From Actinobacteria bacterium UBA5176 (GTDB taxonomy: Bacteria; Actinomycetota; UBA4738), in the NCBI GenBank assembly GCA_002413305.1, contig DHWS01000113.1, forward strand, positions 31,187 to 40,412: 9,226 nucleotides of DNA, given 5' to 3'. Numbering within the stretch: the stretch's first letter is position 1; each line of letters begins with the position of its first letter. The position numbers were made by a program, and so were the translations under genes. The notes beneath the pieces are model-generated. The model ran no database searches. It had not been told where the DNA came from and was given only the letters and a program-made list of their open reading frames with translations. Positions 1-7,178 of the stretch are shown here, in pieces.

Positions 1-36
1 CCGTCTCCGCAGCCGTCTCCGCAACCCTCGCCGACC
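1..36 (+). repeat. Short in-frame tandem repeat (12-base unit)
   Basis: The unit CCGTCTCCGCAG at 1-12 is repeated with one change (final A for G) at 13-24. A more diverged third copy, CCCTCGCCGACC, follows at 25-36. The copies encode PSPQ, PSPQ and PSPT. The period is a multiple of three, so copy-number change would lengthen or shorten the Pro-rich tail without breaking the frame. The array may extend upstream of the window. Confidence 0.6.
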
Positions 37-102
37 CCATCCGCCTCGGCCAGCGCTTCGACCGAGCCGTCCAGTTCCCCGTCGGCCAGCGGGTCCCCCT
101 AG
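1..102 (+). CDS. C-terminal Pro/Ser-rich tail of an upstream gene (partial)
   Basis: Reading from base 1 in frame 1 gives 33 residues and then a TAG stop at 100-102. The residues are almost entirely Pro, Ser, Ala, Thr and Gln, beginning PSPQPSPQPSPTPSASASAS. Such tails are low-complexity and probably disordered, and occur on actinobacterial membrane or secreted proteins. No domain is visible, so the function cannot be read from the sequence. By inference only, the neighbourhood (lipid kinase then helY) matches actinobacterial loci where tatC precedes the lipid kinase, so a TatC C-terminal extension is possible. A lipoprotein or other envelope protein is equally compatible. The reading frame is supported by the regular Pro/Ser periodicity and by the stop lying 40 bases before the next start. 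Confidence 0.6.
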   Translation, partial: PSPQPSPQPSPTPSASASASTEPSSSPSASGSP

Positions 103-130
103 GCCCCGTCCGTGGCCGGCGAAGCGCCCC

Positions 131-135
131 GAAGG
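131..135 (+). promoter_or_regulatory. Ribosome binding site of the lipid kinase gene
   Basis: GAAGG lies 7 bases before the GTG at 143 and supports that start. A second in-frame GTG at 152 would be too far away. I see no good promoter between the preceding stop at 102 and this site, so the gene may be cotranscribed with the upstream gene. Confidence 0.5.
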
Positions 136-142
136 TGACGGC

Positions 143-1059
143 GTGCCTCCGGTGACGGTGGTGGTGGTCGCCAACCCGACGTCCGGCCGCGGCAAGGGCG
201 CCCGGCTGATCCCGAAGGTCGACGCGCGTCTCCGTTCGCTGGGCATCGGGTACCGGATGCAGATCTGCCGCGGGCCCGAGGACCCGGAACGGCTGTCCCG
301 ACAAGCCGCGGCCGACGGCGCCTCGGTGGTCGCGGCCCTCGGCGGGGATGGCCAGGTCGGACTGTGCGCGAATGGGATCATCGGCACCGAGACTGCGCTG
401 GCCGTGATCCCGGCCGGGACAGGGAACGACTTCGCCCGCCACCTCGGGCTCGACCGGAAGCACCCGTTGGCGGCGCCGAGCTGCTGGCCGCGCCGTCGCC
501 GCGCGCCATCGATGTCGTCCGGGTGACCACCCCCGAAGGCGTCCGGTACTTCGTGAACGTGGGAGGGACGGGCTTCGACTCCGAGGTCAACGAGCTCGCC
601 AACCGCATCCGCTTCCTGAAGGGAACGCCGAAGTACGTCTACGCCACGTTCGCCACGCTCCGGACGTTCGTGCCCGGCCGGTTCGAGGTGACGATCGACG
701 GTGAGCATCGGTCGCTGCCGGGCATGATGATCGCGGTCGGCAACGGCGTGTCCTACGGCGGCGGGATGAAGATCACGCCGGGTGGCGTCTCGGACGACGG
801 TATCCTCGATCTCTGCGTGATCGGGGAGGTGTCGAAGCCGGAGTTCGTCCGGACGTTCCCCAAGGTGTTCCGTGGCACGCACGTCCGGCACCCGAAGGTG
901 ACCACCCTGCGGGGGAGGGAGATCCGGATCTCGGCCGAGCGAGCATTCCAGGTGTACGGCGACGGCGAGCGCCTGGGCACGCTGCCAGCCACGTTCACCG
1001 TCGTGCCCGGTGCTCTCCGGGTGGTGGCCCCGCCTCCCGCCCCGCCCGCGGCCCGGTAA
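143..1059 (+). pseudogene. Diacylglycerol kinase family lipid kinase, frameshifted
   Basis: The family (DagK/DgkB/YegS) phosphorylates diacylglycerol or related lipids with ATP at the membrane. The N-terminal frame (143-526) shows NPTSGRGKG at residues 11-19, GGDG at 67-70 and PAGTGNDFARHLG at 90-102, the nucleotide-binding signatures. The C-terminal half lies in another frame, open to 1059. It has NVGGTGFDSEVN, the YGGGMKITP and DDGILDL motifs and the late YGDGE motif. The two halves join without a gap if one base has been lost around 467-477, within ttggcggcgccgag; restoring a base gives a continuous AELLAAPSPRAIDV segment and about 305 residues, the normal family length. Neither half alone would be a working kinase. 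Either the gene is inactivated or the read has an indel in a GC-rich stretch. The usual GGDGT is GGDGQ here. Family assignment is firm; the physiological substrate is unknown. Confidence 0.85.
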
Positions 1060-1062
1060 CCT
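1057..1062 (+). promoter_or_regulatory. Possible -10 hexamer for the alpha/beta hydrolase gene
   Basis: TAACCT overlaps the TAA stop of the lipid kinase gene and fits the TANNNT pattern of actinobacterial principal-sigma promoters. It would give a leader of about 25 bases carrying the ribosome binding site. No convincing -35 element is seen. It resembles TATCCT at 6049 and TAACCT at 7180. Confidence 0.3.
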
Positions 1063-1076
1063 GCCAGCACCCTGAC

Positions 1077-1085
1077 GGAGGAGGT
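1077..1085 (+). promoter_or_regulatory. Strong ribosome binding site of the alpha/beta hydrolase gene
   Basis: GGAGGAGGT, close to the full anti-Shine-Dalgarno complement, sits 8 bases before the ATG at 1094 and fixes that start. It contrasts with the missing Shine-Dalgarno at the next three genes. Confidence 0.8.
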
Positions 1086-1093
1086 CGAACGAG

Positions 1094-1846
1094 ATGACCG
1101 ATACGCTCCTGCTCCTGCACGCGTTCCCTCTGGACTCGTGGATGTGGCGGCGGCAGATCGACGACCTGGCCGGTGAGGCCCGTGTGGTCGCCCCTGACCT
1201 CCCCGGGTTCGGTGGGACCCAGCCGGCCGGCGACGTGATGACCATGGACGCGGCCGCCGACGCGGCGCTGCGGGCCCTGGACGAAGCCGGCGCGCGGGAC
1301 GCCGTGGTGTGTGGACTCTCCATGGGTGGCTACGTGGCCCTGGCCTTCTGGCGGAGGCACCGGGACCGCGTGACCGGCCTGATCTTGGCCAACACGAAGG
1401 CCGGCGCCGACGACGACGCGGGCAGGGATCGGCGCGCGGCACTCGCAGAGCGGCTGCGGAGCGAGGGCAATCAATTCCTCCTCGCCAACCCCCCGCCGCT
1501 GTTGTCCGATGCGGCTTCCGCCGACCTGTGGGAGTCGGTCAAGGCCGACATCGGGCGTCAGCCCCCGGCATCCATCGCCGCGGCCTCCCTTGGCATGGCC
1601 GAGCGGGTGGATTCGACCGGCGACCTGCCGCACATCGACGTGCCGACCATGGTCATCGTGTCGGATGCGGACACCCTGATCCCCGCCTCCGCGACCGTTC
1701 CCATGGCCGACCGGATCCCGGGCGCGACGCTCCGCGACATCCAGGGCGCTGGCCACCTGTCGAACCTCGAGCAGCCGGTCCGGTTCACCGCCCTGCTCCG
1801 TGAGCACCTTCTGACCTGTGGCGCGGGCGGGTCGGTCGAAGGCTGA
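1094..1846 (+). CDS. Alpha/beta hydrolase
   Basis: The 250-residue product has the full alpha/beta-hydrolase fold pattern. HAFPLD at residues 9-14 follows the first strand and supplies the oxyanion-hole region. DLPGFGGT is at 35-42 and the nucleophile elbow GLSMGG at 74-79, with Ser76 as nucleophile. SDADTLIP at 190-197 carries the likely acid Asp193, and GAGHLSNLEQP at 218-228 carries His221. The triad is complete, so it should be an active hydrolase acting on an ester, lactone or similar bond. Size and motifs resemble BioH-like and 3-oxoadipate enol-lactonase-like enzymes, but substrates in this superfamily cannot be inferred from motifs. There is no signal peptide or membrane segment, so it is probably cytoplasmic. 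It sits between the lipid kinase and helicase genes, 34 bases after the former. The start is fixed by a strong ribosome binding site. Family call is firm; specific function unknown. Confidence 0.92.
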   Translation: MTDTLLLLHAFPLDSWMWRRQIDDLAGEARVVAPDLPGFGGTQPAGDVMTMDAAADAALRALDEAGARDAVVCGLSMGGYVALAFWRRHRDRVTGLILANTKAGADDDAGRDRRAALAERLRSEGNQFLLANPPPLLSDAASADLWESVKADIGRQPPASIAAASLGMAERVDSTGDLPHIDVPTMVIVSDADTLIPASATVPMADRIPGATLRDIQGAGHLSNLEQPVRFTALLREHLLTCGAGGSVEG

Positions 1847-1881
1847 CAGCGACGGGGTCTCGTCCCGCGACGGCGTGCCCC

Positions 1882-1894
1882 TAGACTTGCCGGC
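1882..1894 (+). promoter_or_regulatory. Leaderless promoter of the helicase gene
   Basis: The hexamer TAGACT at 1882-1887 is followed by 7 bases (TGCCGGC) and then the ATG at 1895. No Shine-Dalgarno sequence is present. This spacing places transcription start at or next to the start codon, as in leaderless actinobacterial mRNAs. No clear -35 is seen. Confidence 0.5.
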
Positions 1895-4570
1895 ATGACA
1901 GGGCTCGCGGCTTTCGCCAAGCGCTATCCGTTCCACCTGGACGACTTCCAGGTGACGGCCATCCGCGCTCTGGAGGCGGGAGAGTCCGTGCTGGTCGCCG
2001 CGCCGACCGGGAGCGGCAAGACGGTGGTGGCGGAGTTCGGCGTCGAGCGGGCGGTCGGCCGCCACCGCAAAGCCTTCTACACCACGCCCCTGAAGGCGCT
2101 CTCCAACCAGAAGTTCGGCGACTTCGTCCGCCGGTATGGGGAGGACCGCGTGGGCCTGTTGACCGGCGACAACTCGATCAACTCCGAAGCCCCGGTGGTG
2201 GTCATGACCACCGAGGTCCTCCGCAACATGCTGTACGAGGGGAGCCCGGCGCTGGAGGGCCTGGAGACGGTCGTGCTGGACGAGGTGCACTACCTCCAGG
2301 ACCCGTACCGGGGCGGCGTCTGGGAGGAGGTGCTGATCCACCTGCCCCTGTCCGTGGCCGTGGTCTGCCTGTCGGCCACGGTCAGCAACGCCGAGGAGTT
2401 CGGCGAATGGATCGGGGCGCTGCGCGGTCCCACCCGGGTGGTGATCGAGGAGAAACGGCCGGTCCCGCTCCGTAACCTGTACATGGTGGGGCGCGAACTC
2501 CACGACATGCACATCGAACACGACGGCCACCTCCTGCCGAACCCCTACCTGGTCTCGCTTGACCAGCGGGAGATGCGGACCAAGGAATGGCAGCCCCGTG
2601 GCGGAGGGCGGTACGGGCGGACCCAGCTGGCCCGCATGCAGCGGCCCCGGGAGGGCCACCGCCGGTTCTACGTGCCTCGCCGCGAGGAGGTCGCCGAGAA
2701 GCTGGACGCCGAAGGCATGCTCCCGGCGATCTACTTCGTGTTCAGCCGCGCGGGATGCGACGCCAGTGTTCGTTACCTGATGGAGGCCGGGCTGACCTTG
2801 ACCACCCACCAGGAGGCCCTTCGGATCCGGGAGATCGCCGACCTGCAGACTGCGTGGATCGCGGAGGACGAGCTCCACACGCTCGGCTGGTTCGAGCTTC
2901 GCGAAGCGCTGGCGGCCGGGGTGGCCTCCCACCACGCCGGGATGCTGCCGGTGTTCAAGGAGACGGTCGAACGGCTGTTCCAGCAGGGCCTGGTGAAGGT
3001 GGTGTTCGCCACCGAGACCCTCTCGCTCGGAATCAACATGCCCGCCCGGACGGTGGTCATCGAGGACCTGTGGAAGTTCTCCGGCGAGCGCCACGAACTC
3101 CTCACCCCCGGCGAGTACACGCAGCTCACCGGGAGGGCCGGCCGGCGGGGGATCGACGCGTCGGGCAACGCGGTGGTCCTCTACCAGAAGCAGGTCCCGT
3201 TCGAGCGCGTCGCCGGCCTCGCGTCGACGCGAACGTACGAGCTCCGGAGCTCCTTCCGGCCCTCGTACAACATGGCCGTCAACCTGGTCCGAAACTACAC
3301 GCGGGAAGAAGCGCGGCACCTGCTGAACTCATCCTTCGCCCAGTTCCTGGCCGACCGCGGCGTGGTCACGCTGGAGCGGCAGCTCGAACGCGACCGCGCG
3401 TACCTCGAGGGGTACCGCACGTCGATGCACTGCGACCGCGGCGACTTCGCGGAGTACTGGGCCATACGCGAACGGGCTCAACGGATCCGCGAGGAGGCCA
3501 AGCGCGGCCGGGCTCGCGACCGGGAGGCCGGCGTCCGGCAGTGGCTGGCAGCCCTGAAGCCCGGCGACGTGTTCTTCATACCCTCCGCTCGCCGCCGTGG
3601 CCTGGCGGTCGTGGTCGGGACCCGCGAAGGCCGCCCCACCGTGCTCACCGAGGACCGGCGGTACTTCCGGGTCAGCGTGGCCGAGCTCGACGAACCGCCC
3701 AAGCCCGTGACCCGCATCCCCCTGCCCCGATCGGGCAGCGCCCGGAGCGCCCGTTACCGGCGGGACCTCGCCGCGCAACTGGTGGCCCTGCGGATCCAGC
3801 CGCCGCGCCCCTCGCGGAACCGGCCGGACGACCCGGCCGCCGAGAAACGGGCGGCCGAGCTGGAGTCTCGCGCCGCCCAGCACCCCTGCCACTCGTGCCC
3901 CGAGCGCCCCCAACACGAACGATGGGCGGTTCGCACATCGAAGCTCGAACGCGAGGTGGCCGGCCTCGACCGCCGGATCCGCTCCCGAACCGAGACGCTC
4001 GGTCGGCAGTTCGACCGGGTCATCGCGGTGCTGGAGGAGCTCGCGTACGTGCAGAACTTCCTGCTCACGGACAAGGGCGAGCGACTCCGCCGGATCTACG
4101 GCGAAGGCGACATACTGGTGGTCGAAGCGCTCGCCGGCGGTCTGTTCGACGGCCTGTCGCCCCCCGAGCTCGCCGCGCTGATCTCGACCCTGGTGTACGA
4201 GTCGCGCGAGCGCATGCCCCGCCATGTGGAGATCCCGACCCAGGCGCTCCGCCGCCGGTACCGAACGATGACCGAGGTCTACGATACCATCCGCCGCTCG
4301 GAGGACGCGCACCAGGTCGAACTGTGCCGGGAGCTCGACCCGGGCTTCACCGCCACCATCTTCTCCTGGGCGGAGGGCAAGCCGCTCGAGGACGTGCTGG
4401 TCGAATCCGGCATGCCGGCGGGGGACTTCGTCCGGAACTGCAAGCAACTGCTGGACCTGCTGCGGCAGATCGAAGACATCGCCGGCCCCGGGCTGGCTCA
4501 GGTCGCGCGGCAGGCCTACCGGGACGTGAACCGCAGTGTCGTGGCGTACACGGGCCTGGAGGCGGCGTAG
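1895..4570 (+). CDS. helY: Ski2-like DExH-box RNA helicase, HelY family
   Basis: The 891-residue product is an ATP-dependent superfamily 2 helicase of the Ski2/Mtr4 type; mycobacterial HelY is about the same length. Motifs run in order: Walker A APTGSGKT at residues 36-43, TTPLKALSNQ at 63-72, TTEVLRNML at 105-113, DEVH at 129-132, SAT at 160-162, FVFSRAGCD at 281-289, FATETLSLGINMPA at 371-384 and QLTGRAGRRG at 410-419. An Arg-rich middle region follows, with CHSC at 665-668 in an HPCHSCPER segment I associate with HelY proteins. The last roughly 170 residues match the helical DSHCT domain typical of the family. The expected role is unwinding structured RNA during RNA processing or decay, in the cytoplasm. 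Every catalytic motif is intact. The start is the ATG placed 7 bases after a -10-like hexamer. Long open frames antisense and in another + frame are compositional shadows. Confidence 0.95.
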   Translation: MTGLAAFAKRYPFHLDDFQVTAIRALEAGESVLVAAPTGSGKTVVAEFGVERAVGRHRKAFYTTPLKALSNQKFGDFVRRYGEDRVGLLTGDNSINSEAPVVVMTTEVLRNMLYEGSPALEGLETVVLDEVHYLQDPYRGGVWEEVLIHLPLSVAVVCLSATVSNAEEFGEWIGALRGPTRVVIEEKRPVPLRNLYMVGRELHDMHIEHDGHLLPNPYLVSLDQREMRTKEWQPRGGGRYGRTQLARMQRPREGHRRFYVPRREEVAEKLDAEGMLPAIYFVFSRAGCDASVRYLMEAGLTLTTHQEALRIREIADLQTAWIAEDELHTLGWFELREALAAGVASHHAGMLPVFKETVERLFQQGLVKVVFATETLSLGINMPARTVVIEDLWKFSGERHELLTPGEYTQLTGRAGRRGIDASGNAVVLYQKQVPFERVAGLASTRTYELRSSFRPSYNMAVNLVRNYTREEARHLLNSSFAQFLADRGVVTLERQLERDRAYLEGYRTSMHCDRGDFAEYWAIRERAQRIREEAKRGRARDREAGVRQWLAALKPGDVFFIPSARRRGLAVVVGTREGRPTVLTEDRRYFRVSVAELDEPPKPVTRIPLPRSGSARSARYRRDLAAQLVALRIQPPRPSRNRPDDPAAEKRAAELESRAAQHPCHSCPERPQHERWAVRTSKLEREVAGLDRRIRSRTETLGRQFDRVIAVLEELAYVQNFLLTDKGERLRRIYGEGDILVVEALAGGLFDGLSPPELAALISTLVYESRERMPRHVEIPTQALRRRYRTMTEVYDTIRRSEDAHQVELCRELDPGFTATIFSWAEGKPLEDVLVESGMPAGDFVRNCKQLLDLLRQIEDIAGPGLAQVARQAYRDVNRSVVAYTGLEAA

Positions 4571-4578
4571 GGGCCACA

Positions 4579-4590
4579 ACGGAATTCCGT
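4579..4590. promoter_or_regulatory. Perfect 12-base palindrome before the FAD oxidase gene
   Basis: ACGGAATTCCGT is fully self-complementary. It lies in the 50-base gap between the helicase and oxidase genes, about 18 bases before the presumed -10, so it overlaps the -35 region. It could be a repressor operator, but a palindrome this short can also arise by chance. Confidence 0.3.
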
Positions 4591-4608
4591 CCGCGAGACC
4601 CATTCGGT

Positions 4609-4620
4609 CATACTCCATCC
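4609..4620 (+). promoter_or_regulatory. Possible leaderless promoter of the FAD oxidase gene
   Basis: CATACT at 4609-4614 is followed by 6 bases and the GTG at 4621. No Shine-Dalgarno sequence precedes this GTG. It matches the layout at 1882 and 6049, but the hexamer is a weaker fit to TANNNT. Confidence 0.35.
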
Positions 4621-6042
4621 GTGGATCCCCACGCGCTCGACGCGCTCGCCGAGCGGCTTCCCCGGGGGAGGGTCACCGACCACCACGGGGAGGTCGCCAC
4701 GCACGCCCGCGACCGATGGGCGCTGGCGCTCCTGCGAGAAGCCCGCGGAGCGCGGGTGCCGCCCCCGGCCGCCGTGGTCTTCCCGCAGACCACCGAGGAG
4801 GTCGCGGTGGTCCTGCGGTGGGCGTGCGACGCGGGGGCGACGATCGTGCCGCGGGCGGGCGCGTCCGGACTGGCCGGGGGCGCGGAGGCGATCAAGCGAT
4901 CGGTCGTCCTGGATCTCCACCGGTTGAACCGTATCCTCGACCTCGACGACCTCTCCCAGACCGTCACCGTGGAGGCCGGGGTGAAGGGCGGGGACCTGGA
5001 GAGGTCCATCGCCGCGAAGGGCTTCACCACCGGTCACGATCCCGAGTCGCTGGAGATCTCGACCGTCGGTGGGTGGGTGGCGACCTCGTCGCAGGGGGCC
5101 GCCTCGGCCGGGTTCGGCGGCGCTTCGGACCTGGTGCTGGGCCTGACCGCCGTGCTCCCCGGCGGCGAGGTGCTTCGGCTGAAGCCCTCCCCGCGGCCGG
5201 ACACCGGACCCGACCTGCGCCGGCTTCTGGCCGGCTCGGAAGGGACGCTCGCCGTGATCACCGAGCTGACACTGGCCGTGTCACGCGCGCCCGCGCTGGT
5301 GTGGGACGCGTTCCGGCCACACTCGTTCGAGAGCGGGGCGGCGCTGGTGCGCGAAGCCGTTCAGTGTGGTTTCCATCCGCTGGTCGTCAACCTGCTCGAC
5401 GATCAGGAGGCGGGCAGGATGTTCGGCGCCTTCGGCCACCAGGGCCCGGTAACGCTCTTCGGGTTCGACGCGGCGGCCCCTGCCATCGAAGCGAGGCGGT
5501 TCGAGCTGCGGCAGCTCTCGCGGGACCTGGGAGGGCGGCCCGTCGACCGGGAGCTGGCCGAACACTGGTGGGACCACCGGCACGACGGTGTCCAGTGGTA
5601 TGAGGACGTCATGGGACCCGATCGCGCGCTCGGGCGCGGTGTGGTCGCCGACGGCATGGGCGTGGCGTGCCTCTGGCGACGGCTGCCGCTCGTCTACGAA
5701 CAGGTACGGGGGGCGCTGTTTGACCATGCCGAGAGCGTGGGCTGTCATCTCGCACACCCGTATCCGACCGGGGCATCGCTGCACTTCTCGTTCGTCCTGC
5801 GAGCCTCGACCGACGGGGAGGTCGAGGATGTGTACCGGGACGCGTGGGCGGACGCCACGGCGGCCTGCCTCGACTCGGGCGGCTCGCCGGCGCACCATGG
5901 GGTCGGGCTCCTGAAGGCACCGTTCATGGCGGAGGAGCTGGGCGCGACCGGCGTCGACATCCTCCGTCGGGTGAAGGCGGCGTTCGACCCCCAGTGGCTG
6001 CTCAACCCCGGGAAGCTCGTCCCGCGACCGGACGGCCTCTGA
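4621..6042 (+). CDS. FAD-linked oxidase, alkyl-DHAP synthase/GlcD-like
   Basis: The 473-residue product belongs to the PCMH/VAO-type flavoprotein superfamily. The N-terminal FAD domain has PRAGASGLAGGA at residues 77-88, GHDPESLEISTVGGWVAT at 138-155 and GSEGTLAVITE at 205-215. The C-terminal cap has YPTGASLHFSF at 381-391, HHGVG at 425-429 and LNPGKLVP at 461-468. GHDPESLE-STxGGWxAT, DTGPDLRRLLAGSEGTL and the HHGVG pair match alkyldihydroxyacetonephosphate synthases (the ether-lipid enzyme, related to M. tuberculosis Rv3107c). GLLK and the LNPGK ending are nearer glycolate and D-lactate dehydrogenases. So the fold and FAD use are firm, but the substrate, a 2-hydroxyacid or an acyl-DHAP, is undecided. 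The open frame continues far upstream through the helicase gene, but family similarity begins only after the GTG at 4621, where a -10-like hexamer precedes it; that start is an inference. The peptidase gene follows 19 bases later. Confidence 0.88.
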   Translation: MDPHALDALAERLPRGRVTDHHGEVATHARDRWALALLREARGARVPPPAAVVFPQTTEEVAVVLRWACDAGATIVPRAGASGLAGGAEAIKRSVVLDLHRLNRILDLDDLSQTVTVEAGVKGGDLERSIAAKGFTTGHDPESLEISTVGGWVATSSQGAASAGFGGASDLVLGLTAVLPGGEVLRLKPSPRPDTGPDLRRLLAGSEGTLAVITELTLAVSRAPALVWDAFRPHSFESGAALVREAVQCGFHPLVVNLLDDQEAGRMFGAFGHQGPVTLFGFDAAAPAIEARRFELRQLSRDLGGRPVDRELAEHWWDHRHDGVQWYEDVMGPDRALGRGVVADGMGVACLWRRLPLVYEQVRGALFDHAESVGCHLAHPYPTGASLHFSFVLRASTDGEVEDVYRDAWADATAACLDSGGSPAHHGVGLLKAPFMAEELGATGVDILRRVKAAFDPQWLLNPGKLVPRPDGL

Positions 6043-6048
6043 GCCGCG

Positions 6049-6061
6049 TATCCTGCCGGGC
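6049..6061 (+). promoter_or_regulatory. Leaderless promoter of the M24 peptidase gene
   Basis: TATCCT at 6049-6054, then GCCGGGC (7 bases) and the ATG at 6062. There is no Shine-Dalgarno sequence. Both hexamer and spacer resemble TAGACT-TGCCGGC before the helicase gene, so the peptidase may be transcribed on its own despite following the oxidase by 19 bases. Confidence 0.5.
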
Positions 6062-7159
6062 ATGAGCTTCGACCATAAGTCCAGGCTTGAGCACGCCGGC
6101 CAGGCCACGGCGGACGCCGGGCTGGACGGGCTGATCGTCGCCCCGGGGCCGGACCTGGTCTACCTCATCGGCTACGATCCGCCCCCGCTCGAGCGCCTCA
6201 CCGCGCTGCTGGTCCGGCCGGACGCCCGGCCGGTGCTCATGGTCCCGGAACTCGAACGGCCCAGGGCCGAAGCGGCCGGCGCCGCGGACCTGGCCGAGAT
6301 CCAGATCTGGCGGGACGGCGACAGCATGTACGGCCCCGCCGGCGCGTGGCTGCAGGACGCGACGCGGTTCGGAGTCTCCGACCGGCTGTGGGCCGTGCAC
6401 CTGCTTGGCCTGCTCCGTGCGGTGCCGCATATGGAGTTCGAGCCCGCCTCGCCGGTGCTGTCCACCCTCCGGATGCGCAAGGACGACGAAGAGCTGCAGC
6501 TCCTGGCGCGGACCGGGCGGTGCGCTGACGAGGCGTTCCGCCGGATCACGGCCGAGCGGGTGGAGGGCCGGACGGAGGCCCACGTCGCCCGGGCCCTGTC
6601 ACAGCACCTGCTGGACGCCGGATGCGAGGCGGTCGCGTTCTGCATCGTGGCCGCCGGGTCGAACGGCGCCTCGCCGCACCACGAGCCAGCCGATCGGCCG
6701 ATCCGTCGCGGTGATGCGGTCGTGCTGGACTTCGGCGGATGGGTGGGCGGATACGCGTCGGACACCACGCGGACGGTGGTGGTCGGGGGGCCGTCGGAGG
6801 AGCAGCGCGAGGTTCACGCGATCGTCCGCGAGGCCCAAGAGGCCGCCTTCGAGGCCGCGGTGCCCGGCGTGCCGGCCGAGGAAGTCGACCGGGCCGCGCG
6901 CCGGGTGGTCGAGGACGCGGGCTATGGGGAGACGTTCTTCCACCGGACCGGCCACGGGATCGGTCTGGAGGAGCACGAGGACCCCTACATCGTGGAGGGC
7001 AACCGGCAGGTCCTGGAGCCCGGCATGACGTTCTCCATCGAGCCCGGGATCTACCTCGAGGGGCGGTTCGGCGTGCGCATCGAAGACATCGTCGCCATGA
7101 CCGAAGACGGCGCGGTCCGGTACAACAACACCCCGCGCGAGCTGCTGGTCGTCGGCTGA
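6062..7159 (+). CDS. M24B metallopeptidase, Xaa-Pro dipeptidase/aminopeptidase
   Basis: The 365-residue product has a creatinase-type N-terminal domain (about residues 8-135) followed by a pita-bread catalytic domain. The five ligands for the dinuclear metal centre are present: Asp223 in VLDFGG, Asp234 in YASDTTRT, His298 in HRTGHGIG, Glu327 in SIEPG and Glu341 in VRIED. Residues assisting catalysis in E. coli aminopeptidase P also have counterparts: the His206-His207 pair, His294, His305 and Arg339. It should cleave peptides with Pro at the second position, in the cytoplasm, and recycle Pro-containing peptides. Sequence alone does not separate dipeptidase (PepQ/PepE-like) from aminopeptidase P activity, though the length favours the PepQ/PepE group. 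M. tuberculosis has pepE, an M24 enzyme, a few genes from helY, which supports shared ancestry of the locus. The start is the ATG 7 bases after a -10-like hexamer. Confidence 0.93.
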   Translation: MSFDHKSRLEHAGQATADAGLDGLIVAPGPDLVYLIGYDPPPLERLTALLVRPDARPVLMVPELERPRAEAAGAADLAEIQIWRDGDSMYGPAGAWLQDATRFGVSDRLWAVHLLGLLRAVPHMEFEPASPVLSTLRMRKDDEELQLLARTGRCADEAFRRITAERVEGRTEAHVARALSQHLLDAGCEAVAFCIVAAGSNGASPHHEPADRPIRRGDAVVLDFGGWVGGYASDTTRTVVVGGPSEEQREVHAIVREAQEAAFEAAVPGVPAEEVDRAARRVVEDAGYGETFFHRTGHGIGLEEHEDPYIVEGNRQVLEPGMTFSIEPGIYLEGRFGVRIEDIVAMTEDGAVRYNNTPRELLVVG

Positions 7160-7178
7160 TCCTCGGCGCTCGTTTCGT

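Noticed and set aside
364..526. An independent start for the second half of the lipid kinase at the ATG at 364
   Set aside because: Residues from 364 to about 475 in that frame are Arg/Pro-rich and unlike the family, whereas the other frame carries the true GGDG and GTGND motifs there. A frameshift explains the data better than two genes.
995..3319. 774-codon open frame on the minus strand opposite the hydrolase and helicase genes
   Set aside because: It lies antisense to two genes with complete catalytic motifs, shows no recognisable domain, and is rich in Arg, Gly, Pro and His, as expected for an antisense shadow in GC-rich DNA.
3329..4618. 429-codon minus-strand open frame opposite the helicase C-terminus
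   Set aside because: Antisense shadow of the helicase gene with no motif or ribosome binding site support.
2587..4620. Upstream continuation of the oxidase frame through the helicase gene
   Set aside because: The translation is low-complexity Arg/Pro/Gly-rich sequence overlapping helicase motifs; family similarity begins only after the GTG at 4621.
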